A DNA stretch of 64,000 nt from RPRC01 sp034933285. Its GTDB lineage: Bacteria; Desulfobacterota; Desulfuromonadia; Geobacterales; Geobacteraceae. Numbering within the stretch: the first letter of the stretch is position 1; each line of letters opens with the position of its first letter. The DNA is taken from positions 1 through 64,000 of the forward strand of contig JAYFNT010000011.1 of assembly GCA_034933285.1 (NCBI GenBank), in the 5' to 3' direction. Below are positions 35,817 through 44,680 of this stretch, one piece after another. The notes under the pieces are model-generated. The model made no database searches and was not told where the DNA came from. It worked only from the letters and a program-made list of their open reading frames with translations. The position numbers and the translations under genes were made by a program.

Positions 35817-36613
35817 AAATGTTGCTGGTTGCCGAGAACATCAGCTTTGGATTCACTGACAAACCGGTCTTGCGGGATGTGTCGATAGGGGTGCGCAAGG
35901 GAGAGATCATCTCTCTCCTTGGTCCCAATGGGAGCGGAAAGACCACCCTGCTGAAAACCCTGCTCGGGCTGTACCGTCTGGATAAAGGGCGTGTGCTGTT
36001 CGAAGGGCAGTCCATATCCTCCCTGCAGCAGAAGGCCCTGGCCCGGAGCATTGCCTATGTGCCCCAGATCCATCGCGCCTCCTTTGCTTACCGGGTGATC
36101 GACGTGGTGCTCATGGGCAGGATACCGCACAAGACGTTTTTTTCACGTTTTACCACAGAGGATATGAACATCGCCCTCGGCGCACTGGAAAAGCTTTCCA
36201 TCCTCCACCTGAGGGACAGGCCCTATACACGGATCAGCGGCGGCGAACGCCAGCTCACCCTCATCGCCAGGGCCATGACCCAGGGCGCCACCACTTTCAT
36301 CATGGACGAACCGGCAAACGGCCTGGATTACGGCAACCAGATCAAGCTGCTGGAAAGCCTCATGGACCTGGGAGAAGACGGCTATACATTCATCAAGTCC
36401 ACCCACTTCCCGGACCATGCCCTCTGGGTGGCGGACCGGGTCATCATGCTCAAAGACGGCGCGATCATCGCGGACGGAACTCCCGACAGCGTCATAACAA
36501 GCGAAAACCTGTTCACCCTGTATGGCAGGGAGGTGGATGTCCATTCGCTGCGGGAAAGCTTCAAAGTCTGCATCCCGAGGAAAATCGGCAAATGCAGATG
36601 CGCGGCTGCCTGA
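35807..36613 (+). CDS. FecE/BtuD-type ABC transporter ATPase
   Basis: A 268-residue ATPase. Walker A GPNGSGKTT (about 39-47), signature SGGERQ, Walker B FIMDEP and the H-loop STHFPDHA are all intact. It pairs with the overlapping permease. The C-terminus ends in KCRCAAA, an unusual cysteine-containing tail. The ATG at 35807 lies inside the end of the permease gene; the ATG at 35819 is also possible. Two MolA/FecB-like binding proteins are encoded in later riboswitch units and are the likely partners. Confidence 0.88.
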   Translation: MGLKMLLVAENISFGFTDKPVLRDVSIGVRKGEIISLLGPNGSGKTTLLKTLLGLYRLDKGRVLFEGQSISSLQQKALARSIAYVPQIHRASFAYRVIDVVLMGRIPHKTFFSRFTTEDMNIALGALEKLSILHLRDRPYTRISGGERQLTLIARAMTQGATTFIMDEPANGLDYGNQIKLLESLMDLGEDGYTFIKSTHFPDHALWVADRVIMLKDGAIIADGTPDSVITSENLFTLYGREVDVHSLRESFKVCIPRKIGKCRCAAA

Positions 36614-36835
36614 AGACGGCTTATCGACCTGTATCCGTGACGTCTGAACGCCTTGCGGGCGGTATGCCGGGGCCCAGCGTCGCAGACTTCGCTACGCGTC
36701 TGTTACATCAAGTGAACTTCGCCGGATGGCCTGAACTTCCTGGAATGCAAAAGCAAGAGGCATTACCCGCTCGTCAAGGCGCGAGGGCGTATCGGATTCA
36801 GGTATCGGGAAAACCAAACAAAGGAGGAACCATTC

Positions 36836-37390
36836 ATGCTGATCACTGATGTCCGCGAGACGCTGCAGCGTTGCATCGACTACCATGGCCATTTCTGCGC
36901 AGGGCAGTCGCTGGGAGTCCGCCTGGCCAGGAAAGGGCTGGAACTGGCCGCTCCGGAAGACCTGAAAGACCTGATTGTCTTCATCGAGAACGACCGCTGC
37001 ATCGCCGACGCCGTGCTCATTGCCACCGGCACCCGCTTGGGACGGAGGAACCTTAAATACGTCGACTACGGAAGAATGGCAGCGACTTTCATCAACCTGG
37101 AGAAGGATGTGGCCTGGCGGGTGAGCCTGAAACCCCGCGAATCGGCCAATGATTCCGGAGAGGATGCAAAAGAGTTCTTGTTGACGGTGCCCGATGACGA
37201 GCTCCTCCTCTGGAAAAAGGTGAAGGTCTCTCTGAAAAAGGAAGAGCTCCCCGGCAAACCCTTAAGGACCGTCCGTTGCATAAGATGCGGAGAAAAGGTC
37301 TTTGACGGGAAAGACGCCGTGGACCCGGGAACCGGAGAAGGGCCGTTATGCAAGGCATGCCTGAAAGGCGCCTACTACGAGGAAGTGTGA
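36836..37390 (+). CDS. FmdE family protein with C-terminal zinc ribbon
   Basis: A 184-residue protein. The N-terminus has the FmdE motif DYHGHFCAGQSLGVRLARKG (residues about 15-34), where the His/Cys pair is conserved, and NDRCIADAV further on. The C-terminus has a CX2C-X22-CX2C zinc-ribbon pattern (CIRCGEK and CKAC). FmdE is known from molybdenum formylmethanofuran dehydrogenase operons of methanogens, but its job is unknown; in bacteria it accompanies metal transport and cofactor genes. AAAGGAGGAACC gives an excellent start. It follows the ABC transporter in riboswitch unit 2. Confidence 0.85.
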   Translation: MLITDVRETLQRCIDYHGHFCAGQSLGVRLARKGLELAAPEDLKDLIVFIENDRCIADAVLIATGTRLGRRNLKYVDYGRMAATFINLEKDVAWRVSLKPRESANDSGEDAKEFLLTVPDDELLLWKKVKVSLKKEELPGKPLRTVRCIRCGEKVFDGKDAVDPGTGEGPLCKACLKGAYYEEV

Positions 37391-37439
37391 AACATGCGAA
37401 GCGCTGTCTCAAAAAACGGAAAAGGAGTGAACTGATCGG

Positions 37440-37874
37440 ATGGAATGGCTAAGAATCGTTATCGATTACGGAGTGATCTGGCTGCTGGCCCTGTTGAGCA
37501 TCATCGCAGTGGCCTGCGCAATAGAGCGGTTACTGGTCTACCGGAAAATCCGCCTGAGTGATTTCCCTGAACAGAAGGAGCTTGAGCTGGCCCTTACCCG
37601 CAAGTTGCACATCATTGCAACCATCGGCAGCAATGCGCCGTATCTCGGACTTCTCGGCACCGTGCTGGGAATTATGCTCACCTTTTACACCATGGGGAAC
37701 GAAGGATTCATGGACACTGGGAAAATCATGGTCGGACTCGCCCTGGCGTTGAAGGCGACCGCCGTCGGGCTGCTGGTGGCTATCCCCTCAGTGGCCCTGT
37801 ACAACCTGCTCCTGAGAAAGGCGAAGGAACTGACCATGCAGTGGGAGATTCGTTATGGAAGAAAAGGGGTTTGA
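37440..37874 (+). CDS. exbB: ExbB/TolQ-type proton channel subunit
   Basis: A compact 144-residue MotA/TolQ/ExbB protein with three membrane helices (about 8-30, 64-84 and 97-125). The signature IGSNAPYLGLLGTVLGIM is the conserved pore-helix region. It lacks most of the large cytoplasmic domain of E. coli ExbB (244 residues). Together with ExbD and TonB immediately downstream it would power the TonB-dependent receptors of this regulon. It overlaps exbD by 20 bp. Confidence 0.88.
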   Translation: MEWLRIVIDYGVIWLLALLSIIAVACAIERLLVYRKIRLSDFPEQKELELALTRKLHIIATIGSNAPYLGLLGTVLGIMLTFYTMGNEGFMDTGKIMVGLALALKATAVGLLVAIPSVALYNLLLRKAKELTMQWEIRYGRKGV

Positions 37875-38232
37875 TTACATAAACGTCATACCGTTCGTGG
37901 ACATCATGCTGGTGCTCCTGACCATCGTACTGACGACTTCCACGTTCATCGCCACCGGTGGCATAGCGGTCCAGCTTCCCAAGGCGTCAAAAAGTAGCCG
38001 GGAAACCCTCAAGGTCCGGACCATCGAGATCGACAGGGCAGGCACGATATATTTCTCCGGCACACCGGTTACCATTCCGGCGCTCAGGGACAACCTCAAA
38101 TCCCTGGATCGGAACAGTCCGTTCCTGATCAGGGCCGACCGGGACCTGCCGCTCCAGAACTTCGTGGACGTGATCGACACGGTGAAGAGCTCCGGTTTCC
38201 AGAAAGTCAGCCTCCAGACGGAGAAAAAATGA
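37855..38232 (+). CDS. exbD: ExbD/TolR-type subunit
   Basis: A 125-residue protein with one membrane helix. The conserved INVIPFVDIMLVLL contains the proton-carrying aspartate (about residue 16). The periplasmic part follows, with LPLQNFVDVIDTVKSSGFQKVSLQT as the typical end. It overlaps exbB by 20 bp and tonB by 4 bp (ATGA), so the three are translationally coupled. Confidence 0.9.
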   Translation: MEEKGFDYINVIPFVDIMLVLLTIVLTTSTFIATGGIAVQLPKASKSSRETLKVRTIEIDRAGTIYFSGTPVTIPALRDNLKSLDRNSPFLIRADRDLPLQNFVDVIDTVKSSGFQKVSLQTEKK

Positions 38233-38975
38233 TGACCAGCGGACGCAAGGCGATTGCGCTGTCCATCGCCATTCACGGGATGTTTCTCGGGAGCCTGTAT
38301 ACCGTGGGGAACTCGTTTGCCCAGCCCGGCAGGCCGGTGGCAATTGACTTCACTCTCCTCGATTCTGGAGGTGCGGCCCCGGCACGGAATGAGGCGGCGG
38401 TGAAACAGCCAGCCGCACCGGTGCAGAAACGGCATGCCGAGGTTCGGGAGAAGACGGTCGTGAGGAAGCTGGAAAAGGTGGAAACGCCGCAGCACGCAGC
38501 GGCAGACATTCCGCGACCGGCCCTGGAGGCAGCGGGACCGGTCCCCGTATCTTCGAAAGCCCCTGACGCCCAGCAGGAAAAGGTTGTAGCGCCAGCATCA
38601 GGCGAAAGCGGAAGCAGGGGCCCGACCGCGCCGGTCAGGACGGCTTCCCTGGCGTCTTCCGGAGGAGGCGGGGGCAACTCGGGAGACCAGGCGCGCAGCA
38701 GGTATACCCGGGAGCATTACGCCTATATCAAGGAATTGATTGAAAAAAACCTCTCCTACCCGCCCCGGGCCAGGAGGATGGGATGGACCGGCCGGGTCGT
38801 AGTATGCTTCCAGGTGTTGAAAAGCGGTCGCGTCGACAAAATAAGGGTAAAAAACAGTTCAGGGCACGAAATACTCGATAAGAACGTCATTGACACGATT
38901 CGCGAAGTCGAGCCCTTCCCCCGCCCCCCCGAATGGGTGGAAATCAGCATGCCGATAATTTATCGGCTTTACTAA
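38229..38975 (+). CDS. tonB: Energy transducer TonB
   Basis: A 248-residue TonB. It has an N-terminal membrane anchor (about 7-30) including the conserved His in AIAIHG, a long Pro/Ala/Lys-rich linker (about 45-155), and a C-terminal domain starting at YIKELIEKNLSYPPRARRMGWTG (about 170) that contacts TonB boxes. It ends riboswitch unit 2 and should energise the two receptors encoded downstream. A second, truncated TonB gene lies at 48.9 kb. Confidence 0.92.
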   Translation: MMTSGRKAIALSIAIHGMFLGSLYTVGNSFAQPGRPVAIDFTLLDSGGAAPARNEAAVKQPAAPVQKRHAEVREKTVVRKLEKVETPQHAAADIPRPALEAAGPVPVSSKAPDAQQEKVVAPASGESGSRGPTAPVRTASLASSGGGGGNSGDQARSRYTREHYAYIKELIEKNLSYPPRARRMGWTGRVVVCFQVLKSGRVDKIRVKNSSGHEILDKNVIDTIREVEPFPRPPEWVEISMPIIYRLY

Positions 38976-39050
38976 ACCGGCAAAACCTGCAGCAAACCAA
39001 AGGAGCATTGCACCATGAAGTGATACAGCTTGCCTGACATAAATGTTTCT

Positions 39051-39157
39051 CTCCGACCCGTCCGCCCTAAGACTGATCAGTTATGGGCGCCGGGCGATGG
39101 GTTTCGCCGGAAACGGCGCCACCTCCCTATTGGAAAGGAGTGGTTTCTGCGGTTGCA
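39051..39157 (+). ncRNA. Moco (or Tuco) riboswitch 3
   Basis: CTCCGACC, TTCGCCGGAAACGGCG, CACCTCCC and GGAAAGGAG in the family order. It lies 75 nt after tonB and ahead of the DUF364-receptor-binding protein-radical SAM-moeA unit. Confidence 0.88.
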
Positions 39158-39158
39158 C

Positions 39159-39195
39159 AAGGCCGTCGGATGCGCTTTTCCGACGGCCTTTTTTT
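39159..39195 (+). terminator. Terminator of riboswitch 3
   Basis: AAGGCCGTCGG/CCGACGGCCTT perfect stem followed by seven T. Confidence 0.9.
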
Positions 39196-39269
39196 ATCGG
39201 CTTGCCACAGCAAGCGGTGAGGCAGGTAAAACGATTCCTGCATATTTAATGTGAAAGTGAGGGAATTAC

Positions 39270-40118
39270 ATGGGGAAAACTGTCACGGTTCACGATGCAA
39301 TACTGCGTGAAACAACCGATCGCCTCCGCGGTCTTCTGGGAGCGGAAATGGAATCAATCACGGTGGAGAAGGTCGTACTCGGTCTCTTCTTTACCGGCGT
39401 AAAGCTGTCCAACGGTCACGGCGGCATCTGTTTCACCCCCATCAAGAGCATTCCCGAGGCCGTCTGCTGTCCCAGCTCTGCCAAGGCCATGCCCGACTCC
39501 GGAAGGATGAGGGGAGAGAAGGCAACCTCTTTCCTCGACAACATGCTGGCGGGGAATCCCCTGCGGAAAACCATCGGCATAGCGGTGCTGAACGCCTTGT
39601 CATCCACATACTGGGCCACGCAACCGCAGGTGGGATACGTAATACGTACCGGTGTCGATGTGCTGGCAAATATTGACGTGCCGGAAGACGCGAACGTTGC
39701 GGTGGTGGGCGCCCTCATCCCGTTCGTCAAAGTGCTGAAAAAACGGGGCAGGCCCTTCAGCATCCTGGAGCTGGACCCAAGAACCCTCAAACAGGACGAG
39801 ATGCCCTACTTTGTCCCCCCTGAAAAAGCAGCAGAAAAGCTTCCCCTCGCGGACCTGCTGGTCATCACCGGAACCACCCTGATCAACGACACCCTTGCCG
39901 GTCTTCTCAAATTGCGCAAGCCAGGCGCGCGCGTCATCGTCGTCGGTCCCACGGCGAGCATGCTGCCGGACGCATTTTTCGAGAGGGGCGTCAGCGTGCT
40001 GGGAGGCATCACGGTAACGGATCCGGACAGGGTGCTGGATGTCATCTCCGAAGGGGGGTCGGGCTATCACTTCTTCGGGAAGGGGGCGGAGAGGACCGCC
40101 ATTGAAGTTACCCGCTGA
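39270..40118 (+). CDS. DUF364 (putative heavy-metal chelation) protein 1
   Basis: A 282-residue protein of the DUF4213/DUF364 type. The N-terminal part (about 1-90) has GLFFTGVKLSNGHGGICFTP, shared with the paralog at 49318. The C-terminal Rossmann-like part has VAVVGALIPFVK and VVGPTASMLPDAFFERGV. The family is annotated as putative heavy-metal chelating, and the two conserved cysteines (CCPSS) could be ligands here. It is the first gene after riboswitch 3, and a TonB-dependent receptor gene follows. GAGGG precedes the ATG. Confidence 0.85.
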   Translation: MGKTVTVHDAILRETTDRLRGLLGAEMESITVEKVVLGLFFTGVKLSNGHGGICFTPIKSIPEAVCCPSSAKAMPDSGRMRGEKATSFLDNMLAGNPLRKTIGIAVLNALSSTYWATQPQVGYVIRTGVDVLANIDVPEDANVAVVGALIPFVKVLKKRGRPFSILELDPRTLKQDEMPYFVPPEKAAEKLPLADLLVITGTTLINDTLAGLLKLRKPGARVIVVGPTASMLPDAFFERGVSVLGGITVTDPDRVLDVISEGGSGYHFFGKGAERTAIEVTR

Positions 40119-40156
40119 GCACTGAATGTAAGGGAGGTAATTACGGAGGATTAAAC

Positions 40157-42412
40157 TTGAAGAGACTGACTACCGTTTTGATGATCACATTGGCAACGTC
40201 GTTAATAACACCTGTATCAGGTTCATATTCGGCTGAAAAAGATGTCCCGGAGAATGATGAAAAGCATGTTGAGAGTAGAAAAAATTTGGAATTTGAAAAT
40301 ATAGTTGTCAAATCGACCAGAGAGAACGGGTTCGTTGAGCGTAAACATAACGAGACGGCGACGCAGAGCACAGTGACCAAGGAAGCGATATCCCTGTCCG
40401 GCGGGCCCGGACAGTCATCATACTTCAAAGCATTGGATCTGCTGCCTTCCATTAACGTCGAAAGCGCGGACCCTTATAGTTTCAGCGCCTCGCCCACCTC
40501 GATACGGGTACGAGGACAGCAGGCCATCGGCATGAGCACCATGGTCGGAGGAGTGCCTGTCTGGGGAATCCAGTCGCCGGGACCGCGCCAGGACATGTTC
40601 GACCTGGAAAACTTTCAGTCAATAACGCTCTATCGCGGCGGCGTGCCGCCCGACAAGGGACTTGGCGGAATGGACACGGCCGGCGCCTTGGACATCGAAA
40701 TCCTCAAGCCGATGGATACCTTCGGCGTGCGGGTTCATCAGGGGGCGGGTTCTTACGGTTTCCTGCGCTCCTTTGTCCGCCTCGATTCCGGCAAGTTGCC
40801 CACCGACACGGAATTTTTCATCTCCGGTTCTTACACCACCGCTAACAAATGGAAGGGTGATGGAGGCGCGCCCGCTTACCGTGACCACGTCTCTTTCGGA
40901 ATTGAGCAACCGGTTGCTTCCAAGATCAAGACGGAACTGTATTTCGATTACAGTGTCGAAAAAATGTACTCCTACAAGGGACTCACCTACGCCCAGACCA
41001 AGGACCTCTCGCAGTATCGAAATCTCGACTACAATCCGGTCATAACCGGCAGAGCCGCTGCAGACGGCAACTACTACGGTTTCAATTGGAACAAAGCGGA
41101 AAACTACAACTTGATCGGAGCCATTTCCATTGAGCCCACGGCGGCGACGCTCATTACTTTCAGGCCTTACTATTGGAGTGAAAACAAACCCGCGTGGTCT
41201 GGAAAAAATCCCCTACCCGGGACTGCGACACCGGGGATTTCCAAGTGGGAAAACAACTTTGACCGCGTCGGCGGCGTCCTTGAATACAAGACCCTGCTGG
41301 CCGGTACGAACGTCAAGATCGGATACTGGTTCGAAAGCTTCAACTTTCCCATAACGGAAACATACTATGGATTGCAGAACGGATCACTTATTTACAATCG
41401 AACGCTGTTCGCGGAACCCGATGGAAGGGGATTGATCAACAGTCCCTACCTGAGGGTGACAAGAGATTTCGGCAAGGACCTGCACGTTGACCTGGGATTG
41501 CGTTATCTCTGTCTCCAGGCCCCCGGAGTCACCGGCCGTCTGTCGACTTCATCCGCCACCGATCCCGACAATAACTACCACGGTATAACCAACAGAGAAT
41601 GGCTTCCGTACGCGGGGGTGAGCTATTCATTGACACCCAATGCAAGCATCTATACCAGCTACGGCCGCAACTATGCCTATCCCCATGGCTGGCCGAACGT
41701 ATTTTCCAATTACATCGCCGCCAAAGCGGCTTATACGGCGGCAGGAGTGAACATGCAGTACCTTGTGGACAATGTAAAACTGGTGACATCGGACAACTAT
41801 GAATTGGGTTTGCGCTTCAACGGCAAGCGATTCTATGTGACCCCGGCCCTCTTTTACGCCGATTACCGCAACAAACTGTTCAGTGTCTATGACCCGGCAG
41901 TCGCCCAGACGATTCGTCAGAGTATCGGAAAATCAAGGGTCTACGGGACGGAGCTTGAGATCGGCGTTACTCCAATTGATAACCTGTCCATCTACGGCTC
42001 TTTTTCTTACAACAAGTCGGAAATTACCGAAGACTTCAAAACAGCGACCAATACGGTTATCGCCGCAAAAGGGAAACAGACGCCGGACACGCCGGAGATT
42101 CTGGCCAAACTTGCGGTCACCTACAACCTCTTCGGCGTGGAGATTTCACCCATAGCAAAATTTGTCGACTCGCGTTTCGGAGATGTCCTGAACAGCGAAA
42201 GAATTCCTTCTTACTGGGTCTTCGACCTTGATCTGAAGTATTCGTTGCCGCCTTTCCTCGGACTCAAGGATGTCACGCTCGGAATAAATGTCCAGAACCT
42301 GTTCGACAGAAGCTATATCGGGGCGATCAGCTCCTTTGACGACACCGCGAAAGGTTCATACATGGTCGGAGCCCCGAGAACGATCGTAGGCAGCGTTGCG
42401 GCAAGATTCTGA
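40157..42412 (+). CDS. TonB-dependent outer-membrane receptor 1
   Basis: A 751-residue receptor starting at TTG, with GGAGGA six bases upstream. A signal peptide covers about residues 1-26. A TonB-box-like stretch (ENIVVKST) precedes the plug domain (about 60-190), which has TSIRVRGQQAIG. A 22-stranded barrel follows, with the C-terminal VGSVAARF. It lies 38 nt after the DUF364 gene and before a periplasmic binding-protein gene. The riboswitch context points to import of a molybdenum or tungsten species; substrate residues cannot be read. Confidence 0.9.
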   Translation: MKRLTTVLMITLATSLITPVSGSYSAEKDVPENDEKHVESRKNLEFENIVVKSTRENGFVERKHNETATQSTVTKEAISLSGGPGQSSYFKALDLLPSINVESADPYSFSASPTSIRVRGQQAIGMSTMVGGVPVWGIQSPGPRQDMFDLENFQSITLYRGGVPPDKGLGGMDTAGALDIEILKPMDTFGVRVHQGAGSYGFLRSFVRLDSGKLPTDTEFFISGSYTTANKWKGDGGAPAYRDHVSFGIEQPVASKIKTELYFDYSVEKMYSYKGLTYAQTKDLSQYRNLDYNPVITGRAAADGNYYGFNWNKAENYNLIGAISIEPTAATLITFRPYYWSENKPAWSGKNPLPGTATPGISKWENNFDRVGGVLEYKTLLAGTNVKIGYWFESFNFPITETYYGLQNGSLIYNRTLFAEPDGRGLINSPYLRVTRDFGKDLHVDLGLRYLCLQAPGVTGRLSTSSATDPDNNYHGITNREWLPYAGVSYSLTPNASIYTSYGRNYAYPHGWPNVFSNYIAAKAAYTAAGVNMQYLVDNVKLVTSDNYELGLRFNGKRFYVTPALFYADYRNKLFSVYDPAVAQTIRQSIGKSRVYGTELEIGVTPIDNLSIYGSFSYNKSEITEDFKTATNTVIAAKGKQTPDTPEILAKLAVTYNLFGVEISPIAKFVDSRFGDVLNSERIPSYWVFDLDLKYSLPPFLGLKDVTLGINVQNLFDRSYIGAISSFDDTAKGSYMVGAPRTIVGSVAARF

Positions 42413-42509
42413 AGGACTTCCGGCTCCCCCTCGCTTGAATTGTTTCCGGGTCGGATTCACGGTAGGGGATTGCATAGGAAAAGTGTCCTATCTCCGAGGA
42501 ATTCCAATC

Positions 42510-43580
42510 ATGAAAAAGAGTGTGAAAACTGTTTTCTGGCAATTGCTGCCGGCGCTGCTTGTATACGGCCTGTGTCATGGAGAGGCATCGGCCGCGGAAC
42601 TCCGCGATAACAACACCGGCTATATTTCACAAACCAGATTCGTTACCGATATGGCGGAACGGAAAGTAGCGGTGCCGCGTAAAGTCAGCCGCATTGCGAC
42701 TATCGGCTCCGTCCCGGTTCTGAACAGCTTTGTTTTCGCGTTGGGAGAAGGAGACAAAATCATCAACGGGCTGTCATATTTTGCTGCATCCCGGCGCTAC
42801 AAGTACCAGACCGTCTTCGCCCCTGCTCTGGCTCATTTGCCTTCATTGCAGAATAGCAGCGGATTGTCCGTCGATATCGAAGCTCTGCTCAAAGCCTCCC
42901 CTGATGTCGTTTTCACCATGGACCTGTCAACGGCTAGCCTGCTCGAGAAAAGAGGTTTCTCTGTGGTCTTTCTCGCCTGGCGTCAGTCTGACGACATAAA
43001 GCGTCTTATGAGGCTGGTGGGGCAGGTGCTCAACCGCCAGAAGGCCGCAAATGAATATATACGGTACTTTGACGGGACAGTGCAGCGGATCAGGGAAACC
43101 GTATCACGGATTCCACAAAGACAGAGGCCGAAAGTCCTTTACTGCAATGTGAGAAGCCTGACCCAGCCGCACCTGATCGCTGAATGGTGGATTGAGACAG
43201 CCGGCGGGAGAAGTGTGACGAACAATGGAAGGAAGATGGAAGCTTTCCCCTTCTCCATGGAGCAATTGCTCAGCTGGAACCCGGATATCCTGCTTGTCTC
43301 GAGCCCCGAAGACTTGAAAGAAGTGTATGAGGACCGCCGTTTCCATAGCATTAAGGCAGTACAGTCACGCAGGGTCTATGTCGTGCCACTGGTAGCGCAC
43401 CTTTGGGCTAACAGGACAGTCGAGCAGCCTCTCACCTTGCTTTGGGCGGCAAAGATATTTCACCCCGGGCCTTTCAAGGACGTGAACCTTGTAAAAGAAA
43501 CGGGGGGGTTCTACGGCAGGTTCTTCCATTACAGGATGTCAGATCAGGAAACGCAACGGATTCTAAGCAGAACATATTGA
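42510..43580 (+). CDS. Periplasmic metal/chelate-binding protein 1 (FecB/MolA type)
   Basis: A 356-residue cluster-A-type binding protein. A signal peptide (about 1-28, ending EASAAE) is followed by VTDMAERKVAVPRKVSRIATIGS, the typical entry of class III binding proteins that partner FecCD permeases. The long mid-helix is near IKRLMRLVGQVLNRQKAANEY. MolA of Haemophilus belongs to this type and binds molybdate and tungstate. The start at 42510 follows CCGAGGAATT. It has no lipobox, so it is a free periplasmic protein. Confidence 0.82.
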   Translation: MKKSVKTVFWQLLPALLVYGLCHGEASAAELRDNNTGYISQTRFVTDMAERKVAVPRKVSRIATIGSVPVLNSFVFALGEGDKIINGLSYFAASRRYKYQTVFAPALAHLPSLQNSSGLSVDIEALLKASPDVVFTMDLSTASLLEKRGFSVVFLAWRQSDDIKRLMRLVGQVLNRQKAANEYIRYFDGTVQRIRETVSRIPQRQRPKVLYCNVRSLTQPHLIAEWWIETAGGRSVTNNGRKMEAFPFSMEQLLSWNPDILLVSSPEDLKEVYEDRRFHSIKAVQSRRVYVVPLVAHLWANRTVEQPLTLLWAAKIFHPGPFKDVNLVKETGGFYGRFFHYRMSDQETQRILSRTY

Positions 43581-43604
43581 AATAACTTGGGGAGGAAACG
43601 AGTC

Positions 43605-44642
43605 ATGTTTGACCAGCTGCTGAAAGAGGCCTGCACAGGTGATGTGACGCAGGAACTGGCTCTGAATATTCTTGAAGATTCGCTACATCCGGAAAACGCG
43701 CTCAAACTTTTCAGCGTAGCTTCGGAAATGAGGGACAGGCACATAGGCCGAAAACTGTGGTGGTCAGCGGCCATTAACGGGATAACCCCGTGCAGGATAG
43801 AGCCGCGCTGTTCCTACTGTCTGTATGCCGATCACGGGACCATGAGAGAGGATGCTCTGCTCAAGGCTATCAGAGCATTGGAAGAGCTCGGGTTCAGACA
43901 CCTCCACTTGAGCGGCGGGGCGAACCTGGAAGGTTATGACGAGGAGATAGTATCCATGGTGGATGCAATGCGGGCAGTCTCGGACATCGACATAGAGGTG
44001 AACCTCGGACCGTCCCTCAGCCGCGAGACGGTGCGAAAGTTGAAAGGCCTCAATGTGTCCAGCATCACGAGTTCGCTGGAGACCGTCAACGAAGAGCTGT
44101 TCCGGGCGACGAAACCGGGAGACAGCCTGGAGAAACGGAAGGAACTTCTGGAGATCTGCGAAGCTGAGGGCATGCCGACGCGAAGCATGATGCTCGTCGG
44201 GCTTGGGGAAAGCAATTCCGACCGCATCCGCCAACTATTTTACCTGAAAAGTTTCAAGAGCTTTCAAACCCTGCGCTTTTCGCGATTCTCCCCGGTGCCG
44301 TCGACACCGCTCCAGGACCATCCACGCTGCTCACCATGGGAAGTCGCCCGGACAATCGCCGTTGCCCGGCTGATCATGCCGGATATTCAGATCGGGCTGG
44401 CAAACGGCAACAGTCACGATGACATCCCCCTCTGGTTCATGGCCGGAGGCGGCAATCAGCTTCTCGGCGGAAGCGTCGGGAGGATGAAGGTACGCGTTCA
44501 TTCGGGGGCAAGAGTCACGCCTGTTACCGAGGGCCTGACTATTACCGACCACATGGAGCTCCAGGAGCGATACGCCCAATGCATGGGTCTCCGGATAACC
44601 ACGTTGCCACCAGGCCGGTCAATGCCGCCTGAAGTGTTCTGA
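43605..44642 (+). CDS. Radical SAM enzyme, BioB/HydE/PylB/HmdB-like, CX5CX2C
   Basis: A 345-residue radical SAM protein of the biotin-synthase-like group. The cluster-binding motif is CRIEPRCSYC (about residues 63-72), that is CX5CX2C instead of the usual CX3CX2C. This spacing is known from HmdB, which acts in making the guanylylpyridinol cofactor of [Fe]-hydrogenase. HLSGGANLEGYDEE and a BATS-like C-terminal part follow. The start at 43605 has GGGGAGGAAACG upstream. It lies between a binding protein and moeA under Moco riboswitch 3, so a role in a metal cofactor or metallophore is inferred. No hmd gene is seen. Confidence 0.8.
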   Translation: MFDQLLKEACTGDVTQELALNILEDSLHPENALKLFSVASEMRDRHIGRKLWWSAAINGITPCRIEPRCSYCLYADHGTMREDALLKAIRALEELGFRHLHLSGGANLEGYDEEIVSMVDAMRAVSDIDIEVNLGPSLSRETVRKLKGLNVSSITSSLETVNEELFRATKPGDSLEKRKELLEICEAEGMPTRSMMLVGLGESNSDRIRQLFYLKSFKSFQTLRFSRFSPVPSTPLQDHPRCSPWEVARTIAVARLIMPDIQIGLANGNSHDDIPLWFMAGGGNQLLGGSVGRMKVRVHSGARVTPVTEGLTITDHMELQERYAQCMGLRITTLPPGRSMPPEVF

Positions 44643-44680
44643 AATTCTCATGTGCCTACAAAAAACAAAGGAGCTATGCA

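Noticed and set aside
36592..36849. 85-codon frame between the ABC ATPase and FmdE genes
   Set aside because: Starts inside the ATPase end, has no ribosome-binding site and no recognisable pattern; probably spacer.
39015..39023. Minimal ATG-AAG-TGA frame after AAAGGAG just before riboswitch 3
   Set aside because: Could be a decayed start site, but a two-codon frame cannot be supported as a gene.
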